Source of the DNA: Aurantiacibacter poecillastricola
Lineage (GTDB): Bacteria > Pseudomonadota > Alphaproteobacteria > Sphingomonadales > Sphingomonadaceae
Direction: 5' to 3'
DNA: 64,000 bases
Assembly (NCBI RefSeq): GCF_030730945.1
Contig: NZ_JAVAMS010000003.1
Coordinates: 248,001-312,000 of the forward strand
Each line of letters begins with the position of its first letter. Position 1 is the stretch's first letter. The notes under the pieces are model-generated. The model was not told the origin of the DNA. It searched no databases and worked only from the letters and a program-made list of their open reading frames with translations. A program made the position numbers and the translations under genes. Shown here in pieces: positions 54,001-62,339 of this stretch.

Positions 54001-55815
54001 TCAGCCCTCGACAAGGGTAGCAAGGTCGAGCCAGCGTTCTTCGGCCTCGTCCTTTTCCCTTCGGGCGAGTTCGAGGGACTTGCTGATCCGCGCGAACTTG
54101 TCCGGATCCTTTGCGTAGAGGTCGGGATCGGCGAGCGCGGTTTCGCCCTTGGCGATCAGCGTCTCCAGCTCTGCGATGCGATCAGGCAACTGCTCGTAAT
54201 CGCGCTGGTCCTTGTAGGAGAGCTTGGCCGGGTCCTTCGGCGGCGAGGGAGGGGGCGGCGCGGATTTCGTGGCATCGCCGGAATTCTTCGATTCGCTCTT
54301 CTCGGGGCGCTTCTTTCGCTTCGCCCGCCAGTCCTCGTAGCCGCCCGCCACGATATCCACCGTGCCGCTGCCATCGAGGCCTAGCGTCACCGTAACGGTG
54401 CGGTCGAGGAAGTCGCGATCGTGGCTGACGATGAGCACCGTGCCGTCGTAATCGGCAATCACCTCCTGCAACAGGTCGAGCGTCTCGAGGTCGAGATCGT
54501 TGGTCGGCTCGTCCAGCACCAAAAGGTTGGAGGTGCGGGCAAACTCACGCGCCAGCAGCAGGCGCGAGCGTTCGCCGCCCGAGAAGGTACCGATCTTGGC
54601 ATCGACATGGCTGGGCTCGAACAAGAAGTCTTTCAGGTAGGCCTGGACGTGTTTGCGATGGCCACGCACGTCGATCCAGTCACCGCCTTCAGCCAGAACC
54701 TGGCGCACCGTCTTCTGCGGATCGAGGAGGGCGCGCTGCTGGTCGATCATCACGCCCGCCAGCGTTTTCGCATGTGTCACGCTGCCGGTGTCAGGCTCGA
54801 TCTCCTTGGTCAGCATCTTGAGCAGGGTCGTCTTGCCCGCGCCGTTCGCGCCGACGATGCCGATGCGGTCGCCGCGCTGGATGCGCAGGGAGAAGGGCTT
54901 GATGACCGTGCGGTCGTCATAAGTCTTGGAAATATCCTCCGCGACGATCACGGATTTCGACTTGAAATCCTCGTCGCTCGCCAGCTTCAGCTTCGCGGTT
55001 CCGCCGGGTGAGATCATCGCGGCGCGCGCCGCGCGCATTTCCCACAGCTTCTCCAGCCGGCCCATATTGCGCTTGCGCCGCGCGGTGACGCCGCGTTCCA
55101 GCCAGTGCGCCTCGATCTTCAGCTTCGCGTCCAGCTTTTCCGCCGCGCGTGCTTCCTCGGCATAGACCTGTTCTTCCCAAGCCTCGTAGCCGCCAAAGCC
55201 GACATCCTTGCGCCGCAATTGCCCGCGGTCGAGCCATAAGGTCGAGCGGGTGAGACGCTTCAGGAAGGTCCGGTCGTGGCTGATGACGATGAAGGCGCCC
55301 TTGTACCGCGTCAGCCAGGCTTCCAGCCAGTCGATGGCGGCGAGGTCGAGGTGGTTGGTCGGTTCGTCCAGCAGCAGCAGGTCGGGCTGCAGGGCGAGGG
55401 CGCGGGCGATGGCTGCGCGGCGCCGCTCCCCGCCGCTGGCGCCCGCTGCGCCCGTGCTCATGTCGATGCCGAGCTGTCCGGCGATCGCTTCGACTTCGTG
55501 TTCTGCCGGGGGGCGTTCGCCCGAAAGCGCATAATCCATCAGCGTGTCGAAGCCTTTAAAGTCCGGCTCCTGCTCCAGCCACACGATATTCATGTGCGGC
55601 TTTACCTTGCGCAGGCCCCGGTCTGCCTCGATGTCGCCGGTGATGAGCTTCAGCAGCGTGGTCTTGCCCGCGCCGTTGCGGCCGATTAGCGCAAAGCGGT
55701 CGCGCGGGCCGATATGCAGGTCGAGGCCCTCGCCATCCGCGGGATCGCCGAACAGCCAGCGCCCGCCCTGTTGCAGGCCAAGCCCTTCCCAGCTCAAGAT
55801 CGGTGGTTCCGCCAT
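54001..55815 (-). CDS. uup: ABC-F family ATPase, Uup-like
   Basis: 604 residues with two ABC domains. Walker A motifs are IGRNGAGKTT and VGANGAGKTT; signature motifs are ASGGERRRAAI and FSGGERSRLLL; Walker B segments read LLLDEPTN and LVLDEPTN. The C-terminal coiled-coil extension (KDQRDYEQLPDRIAELETLI, RKSLELARREKDEAE-type) is Uup-like and binds DNA or ribosomes in relatives. It is distinct from EttA at 18179. There are no membrane helices. Confidence 0.9.
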   Translation of the reverse strand: MAEPPILSWEGLGLQQGGRWLFGDPADGEGLDLHIGPRDRFALIGRNGAGKTTLLKLITGDIEADRGLRKVKPHMNIVWLEQEPDFKGFDTLMDYALSGERPPAEHEVEAIAGQLGIDMSTGAAGASGGERRRAAIARALALQPDLLLLDEPTNHLDLAAIDWLEAWLTRYKGAFIVISHDRTFLKRLTRSTLWLDRGQLRRKDVGFGGYEAWEEQVYAEEARAAEKLDAKLKIEAHWLERGVTARRKRNMGRLEKLWEMRAARAAMISPGGTAKLKLASDEDFKSKSVIVAEDISKTYDDRTVIKPFSLRIQRGDRIGIVGANGAGKTTLLKMLTKEIEPDTGSVTHAKTLAGVMIDQQRALLDPQKTVRQVLAEGGDWIDVRGHRKHVQAYLKDFLFEPSHVDAKIGTFSGGERSRLLLAREFARTSNLLVLDEPTNDLDLETLDLLQEVIADYDGTVLIVSHDRDFLDRTVTVTLGLDGSGTVDIVAGGYEDWRAKRKKRPEKSESKNSGDATKSAPPPPSPPKDPAKLSYKDQRDYEQLPDRIAELETLIAKGETALADPDLYAKDPDKFARISKSLELARREKDEAEERWLDLATLVEG

Positions 55816-55952
55816 AGCGAGGCGCAGTTAGGCGCGATGCGGTCGGCTGGCAAGCGGGTGGGCCGAGGGTAACTGCGCAAGGGAACGGCAGCGTTCAGCC
55901 CGGCGTTATCTGTCGCTCGCCATTCGAGGCGCATCCAACAAGGAGATTGCCC

Positions 55953-56663
55953 ATGAAACGCCTAGCCATTTCCACCCTTGCCGCTGCCATGATCGCCACC
56001 CCCGCCGCCGCCAACGTGGAAATAACCGCAAGCGGACCCGTGATCGCCCTGTCGGTGAACGAGAGTGTAGCCCTCGATCCCGATATCGCCAATCTGAGTG
56101 CCGGCGTCACCGTAATCGCGCCCACCGCGGTAGAAGCGATGCGCCGGAACGCCGTGGAAATGCGCGGTGTGATCGAGCGGATCGAAGCACTCGGCATCGA
56201 CGAGGACGATATCCAGACCACCGGCGTCAATCTCAATCCCGAATACGACTACAACCAGCAGACGCGCGAACAGGAATTTCGCGGATACCGCGTTTCGAAC
56301 CGGGTGAGCGTGAAGCTCCGCGATATCCAGCGAACTGGCGAGGTGCTCGATGCGCTGGTTGCTGCTGGCGCCACGGATATCGGCGGAATCGGGTGGGGCG
56401 TGGACGATACCGCTCCCGCGATAGAGCAGGCGCGCCAGGCGGCTTTTGCCACCGCCCACCAGCGGGCGCGCGATTATGCGCAGCTTTCGGGCTATGGTGA
56501 CATCCGTCTGCTGGAAATTAGCGAGAGCGTGAGCTCCAATATTCCCATGCCGATGATGCGGCAGGTCGCCACGGTCGATGTCGCCGAGGAATCGACGCCC
56601 GTGCGGCCCGGACAGGTGGAAGCGGGCCTGACCGTGAACTTCAGCTTCGAAATGGTGGAATAG
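55953..56663 (+). CDS. SIMPL domain-containing protein, exported
   Basis: 236 residues. A signal peptide covers about residues 1-20 (AISTLAAAMIATPAAA). The SIMPL (DUF541) core has LDPDIANLSAGVTVIAPTAV, IERIEALGIDEDDIQTTGVN and the YRVSNRVSVKLRDIQRTGEV block. Relatives are periplasmic and linked to oxidative stress, with function unsettled. AAGGAG precedes the ATG. It diverges from uup. Confidence 0.9.
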   Translation: MKRLAISTLAAAMIATPAAANVEITASGPVIALSVNESVALDPDIANLSAGVTVIAPTAVEAMRRNAVEMRGVIERIEALGIDEDDIQTTGVNLNPEYDYNQQTREQEFRGYRVSNRVSVKLRDIQRTGEVLDALVAAGATDIGGIGWGVDDTAPAIEQARQAAFATAHQRARDYAQLSGYGDIRLLEISESVSSNIPMPMMRQVATVDVAEESTPVRPGQVEAGLTVNFSFEMVE

Positions 56664-56746
56664 GGCGGGAAGGGGCGCGCCTGAACCGGCGGGCGCGCCC
56701 ATATTCACTCCTTGTTCAATGCTGCCGCTTTAGGCACAATTGCATC

Positions 56747-57055
56747 ATGAAAACCCTATCCGCCATTCTCGCCGCCGCCGCGCTGGCCGCCTCTCTCGCC
56801 GCCACTCCGGCGTATGCGCAGCAATCGCGCAGCAACCAGCAGAGCGCCCGGGCAGAGATGCAGGCGGGTCGCAACATGCCGATCCGCGAGATCGAGCGGC
56901 GCATCATCCCGCGCATGGAATCGAGCGACGAGTATATCGGTTTCGAGTATGACGAGACGGCGCAGGCCTATCGCCTCAAGTTCATTCGCAACGGGCGGAT
57001 GATCTGGGTCGATGTCGATGCGCAGACAGCGCGGATCCTGCGTATTTCCCAGTGA
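56747..57055 (+). CDS. PepSY domain-containing protein, exported
   Basis: 102 residues. A signal peptide spans about residues 1-24 (LAASLAATPAYAQ). The PepSY-like part is MPIREIERRIIPRMESSDEY followed by YRLKFIRNGRMIWVDVDAQT. Such small periplasmic proteins often lie beside PhoP/PhoQ-type two-component systems and may modulate the sensor. The two-component genes begin 91 bases downstream. Confidence 0.88.
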   Translation: MKTLSAILAAAALAASLAATPAYAQQSRSNQQSARAEMQAGRNMPIREIERRIIPRMESSDEYIGFEYDETAQAYRLKFIRNGRMIWVDVDAQTARILRISQ

Positions 57056-57085
57056 TCCTCTCCCCGTGGGAAACTTGCCCCTTGC

Positions 57086-57103
57086 TTGACGCGTTTACGT
57101 CAA
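57086..57103. promoter_or_regulatory. Inverted repeat in the response-regulator promoter
   Basis: TTGACGCGTTTACGTCAA is an inverted repeat of TTGACG and CGTCAA around a 6-base centre, 44 bases before the response-regulator start. Its left half could also act as a -35 element. OmpR-type regulators usually prefer direct repeats, so the binding protein may be different. Confidence 0.45.
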
Positions 57104-57146
57104 AAGCCCAAGTGTCGGGCGTGAACGCAGGGGAGAAATAACCGCA

Positions 57147-57824
57147 ATGCGCATCCTGATCGTCGAGGACGAACCAACCCTCGGCCAGCAACTCAAGAAC
57201 ACGCTCGAACAGAACGGTTACGCCGTCGACCTCTCTACCGACGGGGAGGATGGCCATTTCCTCGGCTCGACCGAAGATTACGATGCCGTCGTGCTCGATC
57301 TCGGACTCCCCGAGATCGACGGGCTTACCGTGCTCGGCATGTGGCGCAAGGAAGGTCGAAACTTCCCCGTTCTGGTGCTGACCGCGCGCGACAGCTGGAG
57401 CGACAAGGTCGCAGGCCTCGATGCAGGCGCCGACGACTATCTTGCCAAGCCCTTTCAGACCGAGGAACTGATTGCTCGCCTGCGTGCGCTGATCCGCCGC
57501 GCATCGGGCAATGCTTCCTCCGAACTCACGGCGGGCAAGGTGCGGCTGGACACGCGCTCTGGCCGGGTCACGCTTGATGGCGAACCGGTGAAGCTGACGG
57601 CGCAGGAATACAAGCTGCTATCCTACCTCATGCACCACAAGGGCAAGGTGGTCAGCCGCACGGAACTCATCGAGCATATCTACGACCAGGATTTCGATCG
57701 CGATTCCAACACGATCGAGGTTTTCGTCACCCGCATCCGCAAGAAACTCGGCGCAGAAGTAATCACGACGATCCGTGGCCTCGGTTACAGCCTCGACGAC
57801 CCCGACGACCCTGCCCGCGAGTAA
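57147..57824 (+). CDS. OmpR/PhoP-type response regulator
   Basis: 225 residues. The receiver domain has VEDEPTLGQQLKNTLEQNGY, the phosphoacceptor Asp51 in AVVLDLGLPEIDGL, the switch Thr in VLTARDSW and the Lys in YLAKPFQTEEL. The C-terminal winged helix is VKLTAQEYKLLSYLMHHKGK and DRDSNTIEVFVTRIRKKLG. It is paired with the kinase that overlaps its 3' end, and with the upstream PepSY gene. Confidence 0.95.
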   Translation: MRILIVEDEPTLGQQLKNTLEQNGYAVDLSTDGEDGHFLGSTEDYDAVVLDLGLPEIDGLTVLGMWRKEGRNFPVLVLTARDSWSDKVAGLDAGADDYLAKPFQTEELIARLRALIRRASGNASSELTAGKVRLDTRSGRVTLDGEPVKLTAQEYKLLSYLMHHKGKVVSRTELIEHIYDQDFDRDSNTIEVFVTRIRKKLGAEVITTIRGLGYSLDDPDDPARE

Positions 57825-59244
57825 GCCTCCCGCAGCGTCCGATCCGGCGACGTCCGCGCCCGACGGCGCCGTTCCATATGGGCCGAACCATACGGGCAGC
57901 CTTGCGCGGCGCATGATGCTGATCGCGGCAGGGTGGATCTTCGCCCTGCTGCTGCTTGGCGGCCTGGCGCTGGACCGGGCGCTGACCAATCTCGTCTCAC
58001 GCCAGTTCGATGAGCAGCTGGCGATCTCGCTCAATGCCATGGTGCTTTCCGCCGAGCTGGATCCGTTCGGCGAGGTGCGCTTCAATCGCATCCTTGGCGA
58101 CCAGCGTTTCCTCGAGCCCAACAGCGGCTTCTACTGGCAGATCAATGGCCAGGGGGTGGAGCCCTATCCCTCGCGCTCGCTGTGGGACGATCTCCTCGAA
58201 ATTCGCGAGGACGCGCAGGCTTACGAGACGATCTTCTACGATTCGGGACAGTTTACGGACGAACCGCTCCGCATCGCGCAGCGCACCGTCGCCCTGCCGG
58301 GATCGGATGTGGAGTGGCAATTCGTGGTCGCCGGAAGCCGCGTGACGCTGGACGAGCAGATTGCCGATATTCGCGCCATCGTCGCATGGTCCTTCGCGGT
58401 GCTGGGAATCGGCCTGTTCCTGATGGCGATGGCACAAATCTGGTACGGGCTGGGGCCGCTGCGACGCGTGCGAAAGGCGATTGCACGTATCCGGACCTCG
58501 GGTAGCAACCGTGTTACCGATCCGCTGCCGCTGGAAGTTCAGCCGATGGTGGACGAATTGAACGCCCTGCTCGAACATTCCGAGCTCCAGGCGGAAGAGG
58601 CGAGGCGCCACGCGGGTAACCTAGCCCACGCGCTGAAGACCCCGCTAACCGTGCTTACCAACGCCGCCAGCGCCGAGGCGCCCGATCTCGACACCACGGT
58701 GCTGCGCGAAGCCGCGACGATGCGGCGCCAGGTCGATCATCATCTTGCAAGGGCGCGCGCAGTTGGCAGACGTGCGGTCGGACTCAGCCGCGCCAATGTC
58801 ATGGATAGCGCGGTCGCAGTGGAGCGCGCCGTGGGCAGGCTATACCCGCAAGTCCGCTTCGACATCGACGGCAGCGAGCAGGCGCATGTCGCAGTAGAGC
58901 GGCAGGATCTCGACGAGATGCTCGGCAATCTGATCGAGAATGCCGCGAAATATGGCGGCGGAAGCGTGTTCGTCACCGTCGATGCCGAGCAGGACGCTGA
59001 ACAATGCGCCATCCTTGTAGAGGATGATGGGCGCGGCATCCCGGAGGCAAGACGGGCGGACATTTTCGGTCGCGGCGCGCGGCTGGACACCGAGAAACCC
59101 GGCACCGGCCTAGGCCTTGCGATCGTGCGCGATGTGGCGGAGATCTACGGCGGCAGCGTTTCGTTGGGCGAAAGCGAGGATCTGGGCGGGTTGCTCATAA
59201 CCCTGAGCCTGCCGCGCGCCAGCGATGGCGACGCCGTCGATTAA
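57775..59244 (+). CDS. Sensor histidine kinase (PhoQ-like)
   Basis: 489 residues. Two membrane helices (about residues 47-67 and 203-225) flank a periplasmic sensor of about 140 residues. A HAMP-like region follows. The HisKA motif is AGNLAHALKTPLTVLTN with the phosphoacceptor His. The ATPase boxes are NLIENAAKYGG (N), VEDDGRGIP (G1) and GTGLGLAIV (G2). The GTG start overlaps the response-regulator gene by 50 bases; a later start is possible. Its stop overlaps the stop of the convergent receiver gene. Confidence 0.9.
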   Translation: MASVTASTTPTTLPASKPPAASDPATSAPDGAVPYGPNHTGSLARRMMLIAAGWIFALLLLGGLALDRALTNLVSRQFDEQLAISLNAMVLSAELDPFGEVRFNRILGDQRFLEPNSGFYWQINGQGVEPYPSRSLWDDLLEIREDAQAYETIFYDSGQFTDEPLRIAQRTVALPGSDVEWQFVVAGSRVTLDEQIADIRAIVAWSFAVLGIGLFLMAMAQIWYGLGPLRRVRKAIARIRTSGSNRVTDPLPLEVQPMVDELNALLEHSELQAEEARRHAGNLAHALKTPLTVLTNAASAEAPDLDTTVLREAATMRRQVDHHLARARAVGRRAVGLSRANVMDSAVAVERAVGRLYPQVRFDIDGSEQAHVAVERQDLDEMLGNLIENAAKYGGGSVFVTVDAEQDAEQCAILVEDDGRGIPEARRADIFGRGARLDTEKPGTGLGLAIVRDVAEIYGGSVSLGESEDLGGLLITLSLPRASDGDAVD

Positions 59245-59615
59245 GCCACGCTGGCGGTGCTTTTCTCGAGCAGGTCCATGGCCGCGCCGATCACCACGTC
59301 GGAATCGGCAGGCTTGGGCAGATGCTGCGCACCCAGGTTCCGCACGGTCTCATCGGCCCGGTTCAGATCGCCCGAATGCAGGATGTAGGGAATGCCCCGC
59401 TTGTCGAGCTCCTGCGCGACCGGCACACAGGTTTCCTTGCCTTTGAGGGTCACGTCGAGGATTGCGACATCGACCCGTTCGCCTTCGATATGCTTCATCG
59501 CAGTGGCAACATCTGCGGCGCACAGGGCCGAGCATTCACGGTCTTCAGCTGCGAATTCCAGATCCATCAGGATCAACGGTTCGTCCTCCAGCAGCAGGAT
59601 GGAGCATTGCGACAT
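59241..59615 (-). CDS. Single-domain response regulator (CheY-like receiver)
   Basis: 124 residues with only a receiver fold. The acidic pocket is LLEDEP, the phosphoacceptor Asp54 lies in VAILDVTLKG, and LPKPAD holds the conserved Lys. There is no output domain. It lies 14 bases after the LOV kinase gene on the same strand and is probably its partner (LovR-like), acting as a phosphate relay or sink. It ends on a TTAA shared with the convergent kinase gene. Confidence 0.88.
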   Translation of the reverse strand: MSQCSILLLEDEPLILMDLEFAAEDRECSALCAADVATAMKHIEGERVDVAILDVTLKGKETCVPVAQELDKRGIPYILHSGDLNRADETVRNLGAQHLPKPADSDVVIGAAMDLLEKSTASVA

Positions 59616-59629
59616 CGTATTTCTTATCC

Positions 59630-60730
59630 TTACTTCGCTGGAAATTCGATTCTGACTTCGAGACCCTCAGGCGTCCAGTCGCGCTGAATGTTCCCTCCCG
59701 CATGGCGTACCAGTCGGTCTATGATGGCATTGCCCGAGCCCCCGTCACCTTCCGGCGCGACAACATCGGGGCCGCCGCGTTCGCGCCAGGTGACGACCAG
59801 GTTCTCATCGTCGTCGCCTTGCGCTTTCCAGTCGACCCAGACCTTGCCGCCCTTGTTCACCCAGGCGCCGTGCTTTTCGGCATTGGCGGCAAGTTCGTGC
59901 AAAGTCAGGCCAACGCCCGAGACGACATTGAAAGGCACTTTCAAGCCGTTGCCCAGCAGTTCGAGGCGCCCCGTACCAAGATCGTACGGTTCGAGGATCG
60001 CATGGATCGCCTCGCCGATCTGGATATTGCCGGAGGATGCCTCGTCCAGCGTGGTCTCGTAGGCGCGGCCCAGAGCCTGCACCCGGTTGTTGATTTCGCG
60101 GGCCTGGCTTTCCACGCCGCGCATGCGCCCGGTGATGTTCACGATGCCCGATATCACCGCGAACATGTTCTTCATGCGGTGTGACAGCTCTCGCGCCATC
60201 TCCTTGGCGTAGAGTTCCTCCGCCCGCGCGGCGCGCACGTCCGAAACGTCCCACTGGCTGCCGAAAAAATAAATGAGCTCGCCAGCCTCGTTGTAGATCG
60301 GACCGATGTGAAGCGCGTTCCAGAAGGTCTCGCCGTTCTTGCGGTAGTTCAGCAATTCGACGACCGTGACGTTGTGCGTTTCGAGCGCGGTGCGGATTTT
60401 GCCGACCTGCTCCATGTCCGTATCCGGACCCTGGAGGAAGCGGCAGTTGCGACCGACGATCTCTTCCTGCGCGTAGCCGGTCAGTTCCCGGAATGCACGA
60501 TTGGCAAAGACGATCGGCATGTCTTCGGCATGCGGATCGGTAAGGCAGATGGCCATCCGAGTCTGCGCCATCGCCTGCTCGAACAGCACGCCCGACGCAC
60601 CGACGAATTCGTTATCAGGGTTGTTCTTGCGGAATTCTTCCGGGCTCGAATCAAAATCGGGGCCGGCGTCGTAAGCCTGCCCCGTCCCTTGCGGATGCTT
60701 CCCGGGCTTGAACTTGGTGGGTTTGTCCAT
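59630..60730 (-). CDS. LOV domain blue-light histidine kinase, HWE family
   Basis: 366 residues, close in size to the characterised Erythrobacter LOV kinases EL346 and EL368. The N-terminal LOV/PAS domain (about residues 48-165) has the photoactive Cys96 in GRNCRFLQGP, the FMN-binding flavin site. The kinase region has MARELSHRMKNMFAVIS with the phosphoacceptor His184 of the HWE/HisKA_2 group. The N-box is HELAANAEKHGAW. There are no transmembrane segments, so it is cytosolic. Blue light should form a flavin-Cys adduct and raise kinase activity. The receiver at 59241 is its likely partner. Confidence 0.93.
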   Translation of the reverse strand: MDKPTKFKPGKHPQGTGQAYDAGPDFDSSPEEFRKNNPDNEFVGASGVLFEQAMAQTRMAICLTDPHAEDMPIVFANRAFRELTGYAQEEIVGRNCRFLQGPDTDMEQVGKIRTALETHNVTVVELLNYRKNGETFWNALHIGPIYNEAGELIYFFGSQWDVSDVRAARAEELYAKEMARELSHRMKNMFAVISGIVNITGRMRGVESQAREINNRVQALGRAYETTLDEASSGNIQIGEAIHAILEPYDLGTGRLELLGNGLKVPFNVVSGVGLTLHELAANAEKHGAWVNKGGKVWVDWKAQGDDDENLVVTWRERGGPDVVAPEGDGGSGNAIIDRLVRHAGGNIQRDWTPEGLEVRIEFPAK

Positions 60731-60777
60731 TTCGCCTATAACGCAGGTTAAGTTGGCAGGTTCCGCCCACCTGGACG

Positions 60778-61131
60778 CTAATCGTCACCGCGCGCGATGC
60801 GGTGATGGCGGATCACTTCCTGGATCACGAAGCGAATGAATTTCTCGCTGAATTCCGGGTCGAGATCGGCCTCCGTCGCCAGCTTCCGCAGGCGTTCGAT
60901 CTGGCGCGCCTCGCGATCCGGATCGGCAGGGGGCAACTGCGTCTTCGCCTTGTATTCGCCCACGGCTTGCGTGATGCGAAAGCGCTCGGCCAGCATGTGG
61001 ATGAGGGCAGCATCGATATTGTCGATGCTCTTGCGATAGGCGGCCAGCACCTTGTCGGGCCGTGCTTCACCCCCGGTTCCGGTTTGCTGGTGATCCATCC
61101 TCGGACTCGGCTCGGGCGACGTATTCGACAT
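60778..61131 (-). CDS. Chorismate mutase (AroQ class)
   Basis: 117 residues. The helical AroQ fold is visible: RKSIDNIDAALIHMLAERFR, then AVGEYKAKTQLPPADPDREA with the catalytic Arg and Lys, and EVIRHHRIARGD at the end. It converts chorismate to prephenate in Phe/Tyr synthesis. There is no fused PheA/TyrA domain and no signal peptide, so it is the cytosolic monofunctional form. I chose ATG 61131. Confidence 0.92.
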   Translation of the reverse strand: MSNTSPEPSPRMDHQQTGTGGEARPDKVLAAYRKSIDNIDAALIHMLAERFRITQAVGEYKAKTQLPPADPDREARQIERLRKLATEADLDPEFSEKFIRFVIQEVIRHHRIARGDD

Positions 61132-61197
61132 GGCGCGCACCAATGCGGCAGAAAAGCCCGCTTGCCAACACTTCACACGATCCCCATTGAGGCTGGC

Positions 61198-62220
61198 ATG
61201 AGCGACAACGTCGTCCCTATCAAGCGCGGTCCCGAGGCCGGCCCTCCCACGCTGAGCCCGATCCTTTCATTGACGGCGACGCCAATGAACGCGGTCAATT
61301 CCATCATCCTCGACCGGATGCAGAGCGAAATTCCGCTGATACCCGCACTCGCTGGCCACCTGATTGCAGGCGGCGGCAAGCGCATGCGGCCGATGCTGAC
61401 GCTCGCCGGGGCGGAGGTCGTCGGCTACCAGGGTACGCGCCACCACAAGCTGGCTGCGGCGGTGGAATTCATCCACACCGCCACGCTTCTGCATGATGAC
61501 GTGGTGGATGGCAGCGAGATGCGACGCGGCAAGTCTGCCGCCAACATCGTCTATGGCAATCCCGCCACCGTGCTGGTGGGCGATTTCCTGTTCAGCCGCG
61601 CGTTCGAACTGATGGTGGAGGACGGCAGCCTCAAGGTGCTCAAGATCCTCTCCGGCGCCAGCGCGATCATCGCGCAGGGCGAGGTCGACCAGCTCACTGC
61701 CCAGCGCAAGATCGAGACGAGTGAGGAGCGCTATCTCGACATCATCGGCGCGAAGACCGCCGCCCTGTTTGCCGCCGCCAGCCGGATTTCCGCCGTCGTC
61801 GCCGAGAAAAGCGACGAAGAGGAACGAGCGCTCGATTCCTATGGCCGCAACCTGGGTATCGCATTCCAGCTGGTGGACGATGCGATCGACTACGATTCCG
61901 AAGCTGCCGAGATGGGCAAGGACCGGGGCGATGACTTCCGCGAGGGCAAAATGACGCTGCCGGTCATCCTCGCCTATGCGCGCGGCAACGAAGAAGAACG
62001 CCGCTTTTGGCAGGACGCCATCGCAGGCTTCGCGGTGGAGGACGAGGACCTCGCCCACGCCGTCGAACTGATCCGCAAGCACGATTGCGTCTCTGCTACC
62101 CGCGAACGCGCCCGACATTACGCCCAACGCGCCTGCGACGCCCTTTCGATCTTCCCCGACACCGCCGCCCGCCGCGCAATGGTGGAAGCCGCGCAATTCG
62201 CGGTGGCGCGGGGTTATTGA
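61198..62220 (+). CDS. Polyprenyl diphosphate synthase (octaprenyl/decaprenyl type)
   Basis: 340-residue trans-prenyltransferase that makes the ubiquinone side chain. The first Asp-rich motif is LLHDDVVDGSEMRRG, and the second is FQLVDDAIDYDSE. Other conserved blocks are GGGKRMRPMLTLAGAE and GDFLFSRAFELMV. Chain length cannot be read from sequence alone; C40 or C50 is usual in this group. It diverges from chorismate mutase across 66 bases. Confidence 0.92.
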   Translation: MSDNVVPIKRGPEAGPPTLSPILSLTATPMNAVNSIILDRMQSEIPLIPALAGHLIAGGGKRMRPMLTLAGAEVVGYQGTRHHKLAAAVEFIHTATLLHDDVVDGSEMRRGKSAANIVYGNPATVLVGDFLFSRAFELMVEDGSLKVLKILSGASAIIAQGEVDQLTAQRKIETSEERYLDIIGAKTAALFAAASRISAVVAEKSDEEERALDSYGRNLGIAFQLVDDAIDYDSEAAEMGKDRGDDFREGKMTLPVILAYARGNEEERRFWQDAIAGFAVEDEDLAHAVELIRKHDCVSATRERARHYAQRACDALSIFPDTAARRAMVEAAQFAVARGY

Positions 62221-62243
62221 GGACTGACCTCAGGAACCCGCAT

Positions 62244-62265
62244 ACCCTGACCTTGTCGAAGGGGC
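62244..62265 (+). repeat. Sphingomonad-type intergenic repeat copy
   Basis: ACCCTGACCTTGTCGAAGGG-like sequence at 62244-62265 resembles the short repeat ACCCTGAGCTTGTCGAAGGGC that is scattered between genes in many sphingomonads. It lies between the prenyl synthase and hrpB. The other 100 bases of this gap show no gene. Confidence 0.45.
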
Positions 62266-62339
62266 GTCCTTTCTTCTAGCGCCGGTTCCGAAAGGAATTG
62301 CAGTGCTTCTCGCAACTCACCGCCAGCGGATTGCATAGG

